64,000 nt of DNA from Streptomyces coeruleorubidus. GTDB lineage: Bacteria; Actinomycetota; Actinomycetes; Streptomycetales; Streptomycetaceae. Shown here piece by piece: positions 26,102 to 34,716 of the stretch. Each line of letters begins with the position of its first letter. Positions within the stretch are counted from its first letter, which is position 1. A program made the translations under genes and the position numbers. The notes under the pieces are model-generated. The model saw only the letters and a program-made list of their open reading frames with translations. It was not told the DNA's origin and did no database searches. Location of the stretch: NCBI RefSeq assembly GCF_008705135.1, contig NZ_CP023694.1:8841001-8905000 (forward strand), written 5' to 3'.

Positions 26102-27580
26102 TCAGTCCGCGTCCTCGGCGAGGACCCGGACCGTCTCCAGCTCCGGGTTCGTGGGGTCGGGCAGGTGCATGCCCGCGGCCAGTCCGGTCCGCAGGTACGC
26201 CAGCACCGGCTCGGTGAGGCGCTCGCCCGGCAGGACGGCCGGGATGCCGGGGGGATACGGCGTGATCATCTCGGCCGCGACCCGTCCGGCCGCCCGCGCC
26301 ACCGGCACGTCCTCGGCCGGGCCGAAGAACGCGTCGCGGGGCAGCGCCGCCTGTTCCATCCGCAGCCCCGCCGGCGACGGCACCTCCACCTGCGGCGCCC
26401 GGGGCAGGTCCCGGGCGGCCCGCGCCAGGTCCCGCAGTGCCTCCAGCAGCTGCCCGGTCGTCTCCCGGTCGTCGCCGTGGGTGATCTGCCCGCCGATGCG
26501 GCGGTGGTCCACCAGATGCGCGTCGATCTGCCGGTGCTCGCGCAGCCAGTCCGCCGCCTGGAAGCCCGTGATCCCGAGCCCGTCGAGGTCGATGACGCCG
26601 GGCAGCGGGTCGAGGTCGTCGGACAGGCCCGGGCCGCAGAAGTCGTCGCGGTCGTTGACGTGCAGCCCGTCGATCTCCTCGATGGCGGACCGGACCTCGG
26701 CCGCCAGCGCCAGCGCGCCGCCCATCAGCTCCTCGCCGTGCAGCGCCATCTGACGGCGCCAGCCGTCCAGACCCGCGAAGATCAGCACCGACGGGCTCGT
26801 GGTGCCCAGCAGGTCCGCGCGCATCCCCAGCAGCGCCGGCGGGACCAGATCGCCCTGGAGATGGAAGACGGAGCCCTGCTCCAGGCCGCTGCCCATCTTG
26901 TGGATGCTGGTCACGCAGATGTCCGCGCCCGCGTCCATCGCCCAGGACGGCAGCTCGGGGTGGAACGGCAGGTGCGCCCCCCAGGCCTCGTCCACGATCA
27001 GCGGCCGCGAGCGCCGGTGGCACACCTCGGCGACCGCCCGCAGATCCGCGCAGCCGCCGTACGGCGTGGGGCTCGTGACCAGCGCACCCCGCGCGTCCGG
27101 GTGGGCGTCGAAGCCCCGGTCGAAGTCCTCGGCGGACGGGGGATGGGCCAGGTGCCGTTCGGCGTCCCAGCGCGGCTCGATCCAGACGGGCTCGATACCG
27201 GAGATGATCAGACCCGCCACCACCGACTTGTGGGCGTCACGCCCGATCAGCAGCTTCTCGTGCGGCCCGGCGACCGACAGCATCGCGGCCTTCACCGACA
27301 GGGAGCTGCCGCACGTGCTGAAGAACGTGTGCTCGGCGTGCACCGCGTCGGCCATCAGCTCCTGGGCGCGTTGCAGCACCCGTCCCCGGGTGAGCCGGTC
27401 GTCCAGACCGCCCGAGGCCAGTACGTCGCCGTGGAAGACCGCGTCGCCCAGGACCTCCCGGACCGCCGGGTCGGCGCCGCGGGCCTGCTTGTGCCCGGGC
27501 GGCGTGAACGACAGGTGCCCCTTGCGGCGGTACGCGTCCAGGGCTTCCAGGACCGGTGCTCTGGTGTGGTCGACTGTCAT
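26102..27580 (-). CDS. PLP-dependent Orn/Lys/Arg decarboxylase-family enzyme
   Basis: The product is 492 residues, ATG at 27580. The N-terminal motif GHLSFTPPGHKQARGADP is the Orn/Lys/Arg decarboxylase (fold I, class III-like) hallmark. The PLP-binding lysine lies in VTSIHKMGSGLEQGS and the PLP-phosphate and aspartate contacts in FSTCGSS and LIVDEAWGAHLPFH. The short length matches actinobacterial and Bacillus SpeA-like arginine decarboxylases, so it probably makes agmatine, cadaverine or putrescine. The substrate cannot be fixed from sequence. A U-tailed terminator follows. Confidence 0.9.
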   Translation of the reverse strand: MTVDHTRAPVLEALDAYRRKGHLSFTPPGHKQARGADPAVREVLGDAVFHGDVLASGGLDDRLTRGRVLQRAQELMADAVHAEHTFFSTCGSSLSVKAAMLSVAGPHEKLLIGRDAHKSVVAGLIISGIEPVWIEPRWDAERHLAHPPSAEDFDRGFDAHPDARGALVTSPTPYGGCADLRAVAEVCHRRSRPLIVDEAWGAHLPFHPELPSWAMDAGADICVTSIHKMGSGLEQGSVFHLQGDLVPPALLGMRADLLGTTSPSVLIFAGLDGWRRQMALHGEELMGGALALAAEVRSAIEEIDGLHVNDRDDFCGPGLSDDLDPLPGVIDLDGLGITGFQAADWLREHRQIDAHLVDHRRIGGQITHGDDRETTGQLLEALRDLARAARDLPRAPQVEVPSPAGLRMEQAALPRDAFFGPAEDVPVARAAGRVAAEMITPYPPGIPAVLPGERLTEPVLAYLRTGLAAGMHLPDPTNPELETVRVLAEDAD

Positions 27581-27649
27581 GCGCACCGGGTTCCCGGCAG
27601 GTGACCCCGCAATCCGCCCGTGCCCGTCACCGGGCAACGGCCCTCCTGG

Positions 27650-27871
27650 TCAGGTCTCCTCGGCGTGTTTGCCCGGAGTCACGATCTCGTCCAGCACCCT
27701 GAGCACCGCCTCGTAGGACATCTGCCGCACGGTCGCGTCCCGGGCTCCCTGCGGGTCGGTCGCGCCCAGCTCCTCGCTCCTGCTCCGCCAAGCCCGCTCC
27801 TCGTGCACCGCGCAGGCCCTCGCGCGCTGGATGCGCCGCAGCAGTTCGTCCGAATCCACCACATCGGTCAT
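27650..27871 (-). CDS. Small hypothetical protein
   Basis: The product is 73 residues from the ATG at 27871 (MTDVVDSDELLRR); a longer reading from 27916 is possible but lies in repeats. It is charged and probably helical (RIQRARACAVHEERAWRSRSEEL, VLRVLDEIVTPGKHAEET). I do not recognise the family. It is in the same direction as the decarboxylase gene, 69 bases upstream of its start. Upstream lie three 20-bp-spaced direct repeats that may regulate it. Confidence 0.6.
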   Translation of the reverse strand: MTDVVDSDELLRRIQRARACAVHEERAWRSRSEELGATDPQGARDATVRQMSYEAVLRVLDEIVTPGKHAEET

Positions 27872-27911
27872 GGACACCGCGTACCCCGACGACGCGTGGT
27901 GATGGCACCCA

Positions 27912-27962
27912 TTCACGGCCGTTGGCTCGGGTTCACGGCCGTCGGCATCGATTCACGGCCGT
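27912..27962. repeat. Three phased direct repeats of TTCACGGCCGT
   Basis: TTCACGGCCGT occurs at 27912-27922, 27932-27942 and 27952-27962, with a period of exactly 20 bp, close to two helical turns, so that all sites face the same side of DNA. Such spacing fits cooperative binding by a regulator. The position is in the 351-bp gap between the small hypothetical gene (-) and the ATPase gene (+). Apart from this, the gap 27872-28222 shows no clear coding sequence. Confidence 0.65.
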
Positions 27963-28222
27963 CCCGGGGCTCCCAGGGGTCTTTTCGGGCTCTTTTTCCG
28001 GCAGTGGGGCGAACCGAGGTTTGCAGGTGCGGGGAGAGGTCAGCCGAACTGGGAGACCCGCGGCGCTCGCGCGATACGCGCCCCCGAAGCCGCGGGCGGT
28101 GGAAGGGAACACCGACAGCGGGTCCGTGAGCCCACGGCGTGCCCGGGCGGGCGGCCCCGGTACGCGGCCGGACCCGGCTCATGCCTGACCGAGCAGGGAG
28201 CTTGAGGATGTGCGAGGAGCAC

Positions 28223-28642
28223 ATGATCGAATCGCTATTCGAACAGCCCGGTGTGAACCGGGCCCGGCCGTGCAAACCCGCCGAAGCGCGCCGGGCCGTG
28301 GAACGCGCCGTGGCCGAACGCTGCCGCACCACCCACACCGCGTGTGACGCGAACGCCCTGTCCGACGCGCTGCTCGTCGCTTCGGAGCTGACGACCAACG
28401 CGATCCTGCACGGCGGCGGAGTCACCGACTTCCGCGTCGACATAGACGGCCCCGGCGTACGGCTCTCGGTGAGCGACCGCAGCGACGAACTGCCGGTGAC
28501 CGCGCCGCCCACCGATCCGCACGGACGGCTGCGGCACGGCGGTCACGGCTGGCCCATCGTCTGCCGGCTCTCCCGCGACGTCCGTGTGTCCGACCTGCCC
28601 GCCGGCGGCAAGTGCATCACCGCCGTCGTGCCCCTTTCCTGA
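28223..28642 (+). CDS. Anti-sigma-factor-type ATP-binding protein (RsbW/HATPase_c_2)
   Basis: The product is 139 residues. The ATG at 28223 follows GAGGAGC; an upstream in-frame ATG at 28208 is possible. GHKL motifs: N-box VASELTTNAILHGGG, a degraded G1 region VSDRSDELP, and G2 GHGWPIV. It is small and soluble, so it is an RsbW/SpoIIAB-type kinase that binds a SigB-family sigma factor and phosphorylates a STAS antagonist. It lies 206 bases upstream of a SigB-family sigma gene on the same strand and is its best candidate partner. From memory it corresponds to the gene before sigM in S. coelicolor. Confidence 0.85.
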   Translation: MIESLFEQPGVNRARPCKPAEARRAVERAVAERCRTTHTACDANALSDALLVASELTTNAILHGGGVTDFRVDIDGPGVRLSVSDRSDELPVTAPPTDPHGRLRHGGHGWPIVCRLSRDVRVSDLPAGGKCITAVVPLS

Positions 28643-28685
28643 ACGCCCGTGGACCTGTTCCCTCCAGATTGCACAGCAAAGTGGA

Positions 28686-28710
28686 GTTTGCTCCACCGGG
28701 GGCAGGGCAG
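28686..28710 (+). promoter_or_regulatory. Weak SigB-type promoter candidate upstream of the first sigma gene
   Basis: GTTT (28686-28689), 15 bases, GGGCAG (28705-28710) fits the Streptomyces SigB-family pattern GNNT-N14-16-GGGTAY except at the -10 T and the last base. It overlaps a GTGGAG-TTTG-CTCCAC hairpin. It would suggest autoregulation by stress sigma factors, but the match is imperfect. Confidence 0.25.
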
Positions 28711-28848
28711 ACGCAATCTCGTGCTTCGGACCGGAGGCGCGCCAGCGGGAGCGGTATGCATGACTGCCCCGGAGGCCCTCCAGGCGATCCGGGCAGCGAC
28801 CGTCCCGCGGTAACCCCTGAGACCATCGTTGTTCAGGAGCGAATCCGC

Positions 28849-29703
28849 ATGCTCATCGATACGCCCACCAACCGTCCCGGCACGCCCGAAACGACGGCCC
28901 CCGCCACCCGGCGGCGGCACGACGACGCTCCGGACACCGCGGCCCTCTTCGCCCGGCTGGCGGAGATGGAGGAAGGGCCCGACCGGGAAGCCGTCCGCGA
29001 CGAGCTCGTCACGCTGTGGCTGCCCATGGCCCACCGCATCGCCGGCCGCTTCCGCGACCGCGGAGAGTCGATCGAGGACCTCCGGCAGGTCGCCGCCCTG
29101 GGGCTGGTCAAGGCCATCGACCGGTTCGACCCGAGCCGGGGAGCCTTCGAGAGCTACGCCGTCCCCACCATCACCGGCGAGGTCAAGCGGCACTTCCGGG
29201 ACCGCATGTGGGCCCTGCGGGTCCCCCGCCGAGTGCAGGAACTGCGCAACAAGGTGCGGGTGGCACGCCGTGAACTCACCCAGAACCCGGGCAGCCCCGA
29301 GCCCTCCGTGGCGGACATCGCCGCCCACACGGGCCTGACCGAGGAAGAGGTCAACGCCGGGCTCGAGGCCCTGGAGAGCTTCAGCACCCTGTCGCTGGAC
29401 GCCGAGCTCTCGGCCGACGACGACGGCTACAGCCTCGCGGACACCCTCGGCGCGGCCGACTCGTCCTACGACGTCGTCGTCGACCGCGAGTCCGCCAAGG
29501 AGGGCCTGCGCCGCCTGCCGGAACGCGAACGGGCCATCCTCTACATGCGCTTCTTCGAGGACATGACACAAAGCCGCATCGCCGACCACCTGGGGATCTC
29601 CCAGATGCACGTCTCCCGCCTCATCAGCCGCAGCTGCGCCCGCGTGCGCGACGAGGTCCTGGGACAGCGGACGGGCACCCGCGGCACCTCCACGACGGCC
29701 TGA
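28849..29703 (+). CDS. sigM: SigB/SigF/SigG-family stress sigma factor, SigM position
   Basis: The product is 284 residues, ATG at 28849 after CAGGAGC. Region 2 is DELVTLWLPMAHRIAGRFRDRGESIEDLRQVAALGLVKAIDRF, with VPTITGEVKRHFRD as 2.4/3.0; region 4 contains YMRFFEDMTQSRIADHLGISQMHVSRLISR. This is the actinobacterial SigB-type group 3 class, used in osmotic and oxidative stress and development. The gene name is by position, from memory of S. coelicolor SCO7314. An ATPase gene lies upstream as likely anti-sigma and DUF5133 follows after 29 bases. Confidence 0.9.
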   Translation: MLIDTPTNRPGTPETTAPATRRRHDDAPDTAALFARLAEMEEGPDREAVRDELVTLWLPMAHRIAGRFRDRGESIEDLRQVAALGLVKAIDRFDPSRGAFESYAVPTITGEVKRHFRDRMWALRVPRRVQELRNKVRVARRELTQNPGSPEPSVADIAAHTGLTEEEVNAGLEALESFSTLSLDAELSADDDGYSLADTLGAADSSYDVVVDRESAKEGLRRLPERERAILYMRFFEDMTQSRIADHLGISQMHVSRLISRSCARVRDEVLGQRTGTRGTSTTA

Positions 29704-29732
29704 CCACCCGACCCCAGAAGAGCGAGGAATCG

Positions 29733-29999
29733 ATGCTGAGGCCCCACCCCGCCGTGCTGCGCCACCTCGTCGACGAGTACGAGGCACTGTCGGCCGCCGT
29801 GGCAGCGAGCGAACAGGCCGACCTGAGCACACGGGTCCACGACCTGGCGTACACGCTGTGCGTGTCCACCGGCACCCGGGACGTCGAGCGCGCCCTGGAG
29901 GTCGCCCACCAGTGGCTCGAGACCGTACCCCCACCGGCCCGCGAGACCACCCCGCTGACCGTCACCGAGAGGCGCATGGCGGCCCCGGAGCCCGCGTGA
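29733..29999 (+). CDS. DUF5133 domain protein
   Basis: The product is 88 residues, ATG at 29733 after AAGAGCGAGG. It belongs to the short DUF5133 family: HPAVLRHLVDEYEALSAAVA, then VHDLAYTLCVSTGTRDVERALEVAHQWL. It is all-helical with a single conserved Cys in the TLCV motif. Function unknown. It is cotranscribed with the stress sigma factor and followed by a terminator. A paralogue lies at 54.1 kb, also beside an ATPase gene. Confidence 0.88.
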   Translation: MLRPHPAVLRHLVDEYEALSAAVAASEQADLSTRVHDLAYTLCVSTGTRDVERALEVAHQWLETVPPPARETTPLTVTERRMAAPEPA

Positions 30000-30042
30000 T
30001 CGGAGTGTGCGCGTGACGTGACGGGGAAGGCGTGGCAACGCA

Positions 30043-30079
30043 GGGGCCCGGCCGACGGCGGCAACCGCGGCCGGGCCCC
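30043..30079 (+). terminator. Terminator after the sigma/DUF5133 pair
   Basis: A 12-base perfect stem, GGGGCCCGGCCG with CGGCCGGGCCCC, and a 13-base loop, followed by TTCATGT. It separates the sigma-DUF5133 transcript from the ANTAR-GAF gene at 30112. Confidence 0.75.
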
Positions 30080-30111
30080 TTCATGTCACGCCACCGAGAC
30101 CGGGGAGTTCC

Positions 30112-30969
30112 ATGTCCGCAGCGGGACCGGCAGCCGCCGACGACGACAGCGAACTGGAGCGCCTGCGCTCCGAGGTGCGCGACCTTCGTGCCAGGGCCCG
30201 CGTGTACCCGCTCATCTCCCAGGCCCAGGGCCTGCTCCAGGAGCGGTACGCGCTGCCCGACGGGGAGAGCGCCTTCGCGCTGATGCAACGGGCGTCCCAG
30301 CGGTACAACGTCAAGCTGCGGACCCTGGCGGGTTTCCTGGTGACCGCACCGCGCCCCGACGGCCGGGAGCAGCTGTGGTTCCCGCGCCGCGTCCGCCAGC
30401 CGGAACCCGCCCTGACCTTCACCTCGGCCCACCGGTCCGGGTCCGGCAGCCGCGGTGCCGTCCTGAAGGCCGTGCTGAGCCACACCCTGGCGGTGACCGG
30501 CGCCGGCATGGGCAATGTCCAGCTCACCGACCAGGCCCGCGGCGGTCTGCGCATCGAGGAGCACACCGGACACACCCCCGAGTTCGTCGACTTCTTCGCC
30601 CACGTCGGCGACGACGGAACCGCCTGCGCGCGGGCCGCCCGCGACGTCGCCCCGGTCACCGTGCGGGACGTGGAGAGCGACCCGCTGTTCAGTGAACCGG
30701 CCCGCCGGGCCATCCTCGCGGCGGGCAGCAGAGCCTGTCACAGCGTCCCCCTGACCACCGCGTCCGGACTGTGCGTCGGCATGGTCTCGGCCCACCTGGA
30801 CCGGCCCGTCCAAGGACTGACGACGGCCCAGGCCAAGGCCCTCGACATCGTGGGCGGCCAGGCGGGCCGGTGGCTCGCCTGGCACGACCACACGGTGGTC
30901 CTGGACGCCCTGGAGCACCTGCACGCCCTCGGCCGTGCCGGCCGCGGGTCGAGGTTCCGGCGGTCCTGA
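30112..30969 (+). CDS. ANTAR-GAF signalling protein
   Basis: The product is 285 residues, ATG at 30112. A short coiled coil (DDSELERLRSEVRDLRARA) leads into an ANTAR RNA-binding domain (ISQAQGLLQERYALPDGESAFALMQRASQRYNVKLRTLAGFLV). A GAF domain of about 150 residues follows (SHTLAVTGAGMGNVQLTD, HSVPLTTASGLCVGMVSAHL). The usual order GAF-ANTAR is inverted. ANTAR domains bind paired hexaloop hairpins and prevent termination. The ligand of the GAF domain is unknown. It lies in the stress block and may act on nearby transcripts. Confidence 0.85.
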   Translation: MSAAGPAAADDDSELERLRSEVRDLRARARVYPLISQAQGLLQERYALPDGESAFALMQRASQRYNVKLRTLAGFLVTAPRPDGREQLWFPRRVRQPEPALTFTSAHRSGSGSRGAVLKAVLSHTLAVTGAGMGNVQLTDQARGGLRIEEHTGHTPEFVDFFAHVGDDGTACARAARDVAPVTVRDVESDPLFSEPARRAILAAGSRACHSVPLTTASGLCVGMVSAHLDRPVQGLTTAQAKALDIVGGQAGRWLAWHDHTVVLDALEHLHALGRAGRGSRFRRS

Positions 30970-31073
30970 ATCGCACGCGGCAGGCCCCCGCTGTGACCGG
31001 AATCCCCTGGTCCGGCGGCCGTGCCGGGTGTGGGGTGGCCCGGCCGGGGCATCCGGAGTGCCGGGAGGTCGAC

Positions 31074-31913
31074 ATGAACACGAGTGCGATGGCACAAGGC
31101 GGTCAGATCCGGGCCCGGCGAGCGGCGCGGGGTTCGGTGACCGAGGGGGCGGCACGGGCGGGCCTGGCCGCCCGGGGTGTGATCTATCTGCTCGTCGGGG
31201 CCCTCGCCCTGCAGATCGCCTTCGGCGACACGGGCGAGCAGGCCGACCGCGGGGGAGCCCTGGCCGAACTGTCACAGAAGCCGTTCGGCGCGGTGCTGCT
31301 GTGGGCCCTGGGCATCGGCCTCGTCGGCATGGCCCTGTGGCGGCTGTCCGAGATGCTGTTCGGCTCCGTCGGAAAGGACGGCCGCAGCGCCCGCAAGCGG
31401 CTGCTGGCGACGGCCCGCTTCGCGTTCTACGTCTTCGTCGCCTACTCCGTGCTGTCGTTCGCGGCGAACCGCGGCCAGAGCGGCGGCGGATCCAGCGACC
31501 GGCAGTCCCAGGACGCCACCGCCAGGGCGCTGGAGATGCCCGCGGGCCAGTGGCTGGTCGGCGCGGCCGGCCTTGCGATCATCGCGGCCGGCGGGTGGAT
31601 CGGCGTACGGGCGGTGCTCCGCAAGTACCACGACAAGCTCCGGCTCGGGCAGATGAGCCCCCGGACACGGCGGCTGGTGGACGTCACCGGCGTGGCCGGA
31701 GGCGCCGCCCGCGGACTGGTGTTCGCGGTGGCCGGCGTCTTCGCCGTCCGCGCCGCGGTCGACTACGAACCCGACCGGGCCAAGGGCCTGGACGACACCC
31801 TGCGCAGCTTCGCCGACACCCCCCTCGGCCCCTGGCTGCTGGTCTGCGTCGCCGCCGGGCTGGTGCTGTTCGGAGTGTTCTCCTTCGCCATGGCCCGCTG
31901 GCGCCGCGTCTGA
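31074..31913 (+). CDS. DUF1206 membrane protein
   Basis: The product is 279 residues, ATG at 31074 after GGGAGGT. Six hydrophobic segments are arranged as three two-helix repeats, which is the DUF1206 organisation. Each first helix starts near an AARG-type motif: AGLAARGVIYLLVGALALQIA, ATARFAFYVFVAYSVLS, GGAARGLVFAVAGVFAVRAAVDY. No catalytic residues are apparent. Function unknown; it lies in the envelope and stress part of the block. Confidence 0.9.
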   Translation: MNTSAMAQGGQIRARRAARGSVTEGAARAGLAARGVIYLLVGALALQIAFGDTGEQADRGGALAELSQKPFGAVLLWALGIGLVGMALWRLSEMLFGSVGKDGRSARKRLLATARFAFYVFVAYSVLSFAANRGQSGGGSSDRQSQDATARALEMPAGQWLVGAAGLAIIAAGGWIGVRAVLRKYHDKLRLGQMSPRTRRLVDVTGVAGGAARGLVFAVAGVFAVRAAVDYEPDRAKGLDDTLRSFADTPLGPWLLVCVAAGLVLFGVFSFAMARWRRV

Positions 31914-31941
31914 GCCGCGTCATCCGGGGAACACGAGGCCA

Positions 31942-32376
31942 ATGAGCGATTCCGAGATTCCGCATGGCGACGGCCGGCCCGTGGACATGTACCTGGACCT
32001 CCTGCGCATCCGGATGGACACGGAGGACTACCGCCTCCTGATGCGTGTGGTGGAACCGGTCCTCGAGGCGATCGACGAGGAGCGCCTGTCCAGCCTCGAC
32101 TTCGCACTCGACTCAGGGGCCAACGACGAACTGCCCCAGGAGGTCCGTGACGAGGTGGCCCTCGTCATCGCCACCGCCGTCACCGGCCGCCTGGACAACG
32201 AAGTGATCGAACTCGACGTCGACGAGACCGGCCCGGTCAGGATCGTCACGGACGCGTCCACCGCGTCCGACCCGGTCCGCCTCGGCGAGATCGCCGACTA
32301 CATCAAGGAACGGCACCGGCAGACGGAGGAGCTGCGGGGCATCGCCGAGGTGAGCGGACTGCCCACCGACTTCTGA
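31942..32376 (+). CDS. Conserved acidic hypothetical protein
   Basis: The product is 144 residues, ATG at 31942, 28 bases after the DUF1206 gene and probably cotranscribed. It is strongly acidic (VEPVLEAIDEERLSSLDFALDSGANDELPQEVRDEVALVI, VIELDVDETGPV), soluble, and has no signal or membrane segment. I do not recognise a domain. The gene is convergent with the FUSC gene, 15 bases apart. Confidence 0.75.
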   Translation: MSDSEIPHGDGRPVDMYLDLLRIRMDTEDYRLLMRVVEPVLEAIDEERLSSLDFALDSGANDELPQEVRDEVALVIATAVTGRLDNEVIELDVDETGPVRIVTDASTASDPVRLGEIADYIKERHRQTEELRGIAEVSGLPTDF

Positions 32377-32391
32377 GCGGCCCCGGATCTC

Positions 32392-34632
32392 TCAGGCCCG
32401 GGGCTCCGCCATCGGCACGCCCAGGGGACGCGCGAGACCCACCACGGCCTCGTCCAGCCGCTCCAGATGCCGCAGCACGCGGTCGGTGATCCGGCCGTAG
32501 CGCGGTGTGCCGGCGTCGGAGCCCAGCAGCGAGGCGATGCTCGGCCCGGTCTCGACCCGGGCGGCGGCGTGCTCGTCCGCGACCCGGGCCGCGATGGTCT
32601 CGATGTTGCGCACGGTGCGCCCCGCGGCCCCGCGCAGGCGTGGATCCGCAGCGATCGAGGGATGCGTGGGCAGCAGCTCGGCCGTGGCCGCCAGCGTCCG
32701 CGCGTGGTACGCGCACGTCTCCAGCAGCGCCACCACGTAACGGGCCGTGTGGCGCCGGGCCCGCAGCGGCGTGACCGGATGGGTCAGCGGCTGCGTGGCG
32801 GCCCGCAGGTCGGCCAGTGCCTGGTCCAGGTCACGCGCCTTGTCCAGCAGCTCGTCCGCCGGCCCCCCGCTCAGCTGGCCGACCGCGGCCTCGGTGACCT
32901 CGGCCAGCCGGTCCAGGACGGTCCCGAGCAGCTCGTTCGTACGGCGGTCGGTCCGCACCGGCAGCACCAGCGCCGCCGCGACCACCCCGCAGGCCGCACC
33001 GAGCGCCGTCTCCTCCACCCGCAGCAGGAGCACGTCGAGGCTGTAGGTGTGCAGCAGCGTGTACAGCAGCCCCAGCATCGCCGTCACGAAGAACGACATC
33101 AGCGTGTACGACAGCGGGGCCACGTAGAACATCGCGAAGATCAGCACCAGGACCAGGCCGAACGCCGTCCAGGTGTGCTGTCCGACCAGACCCGCCAGGA
33201 CGATGCCCGCCACCACGCCGAACACCGTGCCCAGCAGCCGGCGGTAGCCCTTGACGAGGATCTCGCCCGTCGAGGCGGTGTTCAGGAAAACGATCCAGCA
33301 CGTCAGCACCGCCCAGTACCAGCGCTGCGTGGACAACAGCTCGCCGCCCACGATCGCCAGCGCTGACCCGACGGCGACCTGCACGGCCGCACGCGTGGTC
33401 GGCCGCCGCAGCCCCGTCTCCTGCTCCTCCGCCGGCTCCTCACCGCCGTCGATCGCGGCGTCCTCCGCGTCCAGCTCCTCACGGGAGCGGGCCGTCGCGG
33501 GGGTGTCGTCCGACTCGTCCTGCGGGCCGTCCAGCGCGATCCGCAGCCCCAGCACCGAGCGGGCCGCCTCACCGATGCCACGGAACACGTCCTGCACGGC
33601 CGCGGGCGCGGGCGGCAGGTTCTCCTCGTCCCGGTAGCCGAGGAGACGGTTGCGCACGTGCGCCAGCCCGGTCCCCGCATCGCCGCTCCCGGCCCGCAGC
33701 ACGAGAGCGCGCAGCGCCTGGAGATCACGGCGGAGCGTGGCGGTGGTCTCGTCCGGCACGGCCGGCTGCCCCACCGACGGCGCGGGAGCGCCCGGCAGGT
33801 GCAGGGTCAGCGTGTCGGCCCGTTCGGCGCTGCGGGAGGTCAGCAGCAGCAGACCGAGCCGCTCGGCGGCGATCTCGGCGTCCGCGATACGCCGCTGCAC
33901 GAGACGGGCCGCCGACTCGTCCGGGGTGCCCTCCTCGAGCTGCGCCTGGATCATCATCGCCGTCTCGTGCAGCCGCGCCGTGCCCTCGCGCACGGCCTCC
34001 AGGGCCTTGTCCATCTCGTCCGGGGCGGCGTCGAGAAGGTCGAGCTGCGCGGACACCAGCTGGGCCAGCCGGGCGCGGAAGGCCAGGCGCAGCCGCAGCA
34101 GCACGCCCGTGGGGGTCGCGGGCACGACCGCGAAGCGCAGCAGGGCACTGGAGCAGAACGCCACGGCGATGGCGCCGCACAGCGCAGGCAGCGCGGACAC
34201 CTCGGCGCCGACGAACAGGGACAGGAAGTAGATCTGGAACCCGATCAGCCCGAGCGCCGTGCCGCGGTCGCCGAACCGGCGGCCGTAGACCGCGCAGAAG
34301 ATCAGGACGACGAAGAAGACGTCACCGACGTACAGACGCGCGTTGAGCACCGCGCCCAGCGTCACGGAGACCAGCGCCACCGGAAGACCCAGCGCCAGTG
34401 TCACGGCCTGGGCGCCGAGCTGCTTCTCCCGGATGGCGAAGGTGGCGACCATCGCCGCCATGGCCCCCGCCACCAGGAGATGCACATCGGCCCCGAGCGG
34501 GGCGAGCACGGCCAGCGTGAGGGCGATGGCGCCGACCGTCCGCAGCCCGGCCGTCAGGCGCAGCAGCCCCGGGTCGGACGCCGCGATCCGGTCCCGCAGC
34601 CGTGCCCGCACCGACCGTCCCGCTGCCCTCAC
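32392..34632 (-). CDS. FUSC-family membrane protein
   Basis: The product is 746 residues from the GTG at 34632, preceded by GGGAGAG. There are two membrane clusters of about six helices each, at residues 20-190 and about 400-560, separated by a long cytoplasmic helical region. The motif around TSTGEILVKGYRRLLGTVFGVVAGIVLAGL is typical of the FUSC/aromatic-acid-exporter (AaeB, YccS) family. The substrate is unknown. The gene stands alone, convergent with the stress block transcript. Confidence 0.9.
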   Translation of the reverse strand: MRAAGRSVRARLRDRIAASDPGLLRLTAGLRTVGAIALTLAVLAPLGADVHLLVAGAMAAMVATFAIREKQLGAQAVTLALGLPVALVSVTLGAVLNARLYVGDVFFVVLIFCAVYGRRFGDRGTALGLIGFQIYFLSLFVGAEVSALPALCGAIAVAFCSSALLRFAVVPATPTGVLLRLRLAFRARLAQLVSAQLDLLDAAPDEMDKALEAVREGTARLHETAMMIQAQLEEGTPDESAARLVQRRIADAEIAAERLGLLLLTSRSAERADTLTLHLPGAPAPSVGQPAVPDETTATLRRDLQALRALVLRAGSGDAGTGLAHVRNRLLGYRDEENLPPAPAAVQDVFRGIGEAARSVLGLRIALDGPQDESDDTPATARSREELDAEDAAIDGGEEPAEEQETGLRRPTTRAAVQVAVGSALAIVGGELLSTQRWYWAVLTCWIVFLNTASTGEILVKGYRRLLGTVFGVVAGIVLAGLVGQHTWTAFGLVLVLIFAMFYVAPLSYTLMSFFVTAMLGLLYTLLHTYSLDVLLLRVEETALGAACGVVAAALVLPVRTDRRTNELLGTVLDRLAEVTEAAVGQLSGGPADELLDKARDLDQALADLRAATQPLTHPVTPLRARRHTARYVVALLETCAYHARTLAATAELLPTHPSIAADPRLRGAAGRTVRNIETIAARVADEHAAARVETGPSIASLLGSDAGTPRYGRITDRVLRHLERLDEAVVGLARPLGVPMAEPRA

Positions 34633-34716
34633 GCCGCCGCACTCTCTCCCGACTCACACCAAGATCCGCACCTCAGCATGACATGCCACGAGCGGAAGCC
34701 TCCCTCCGGCCCGGGC

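Noticed and set aside
28612..28848. Upstream extension of the first sigma factor gene
   Set aside because: It overlaps the ATPase gene end, has no resemblance to sigma factors, and the ATG at 28849 has a good ribosome site.
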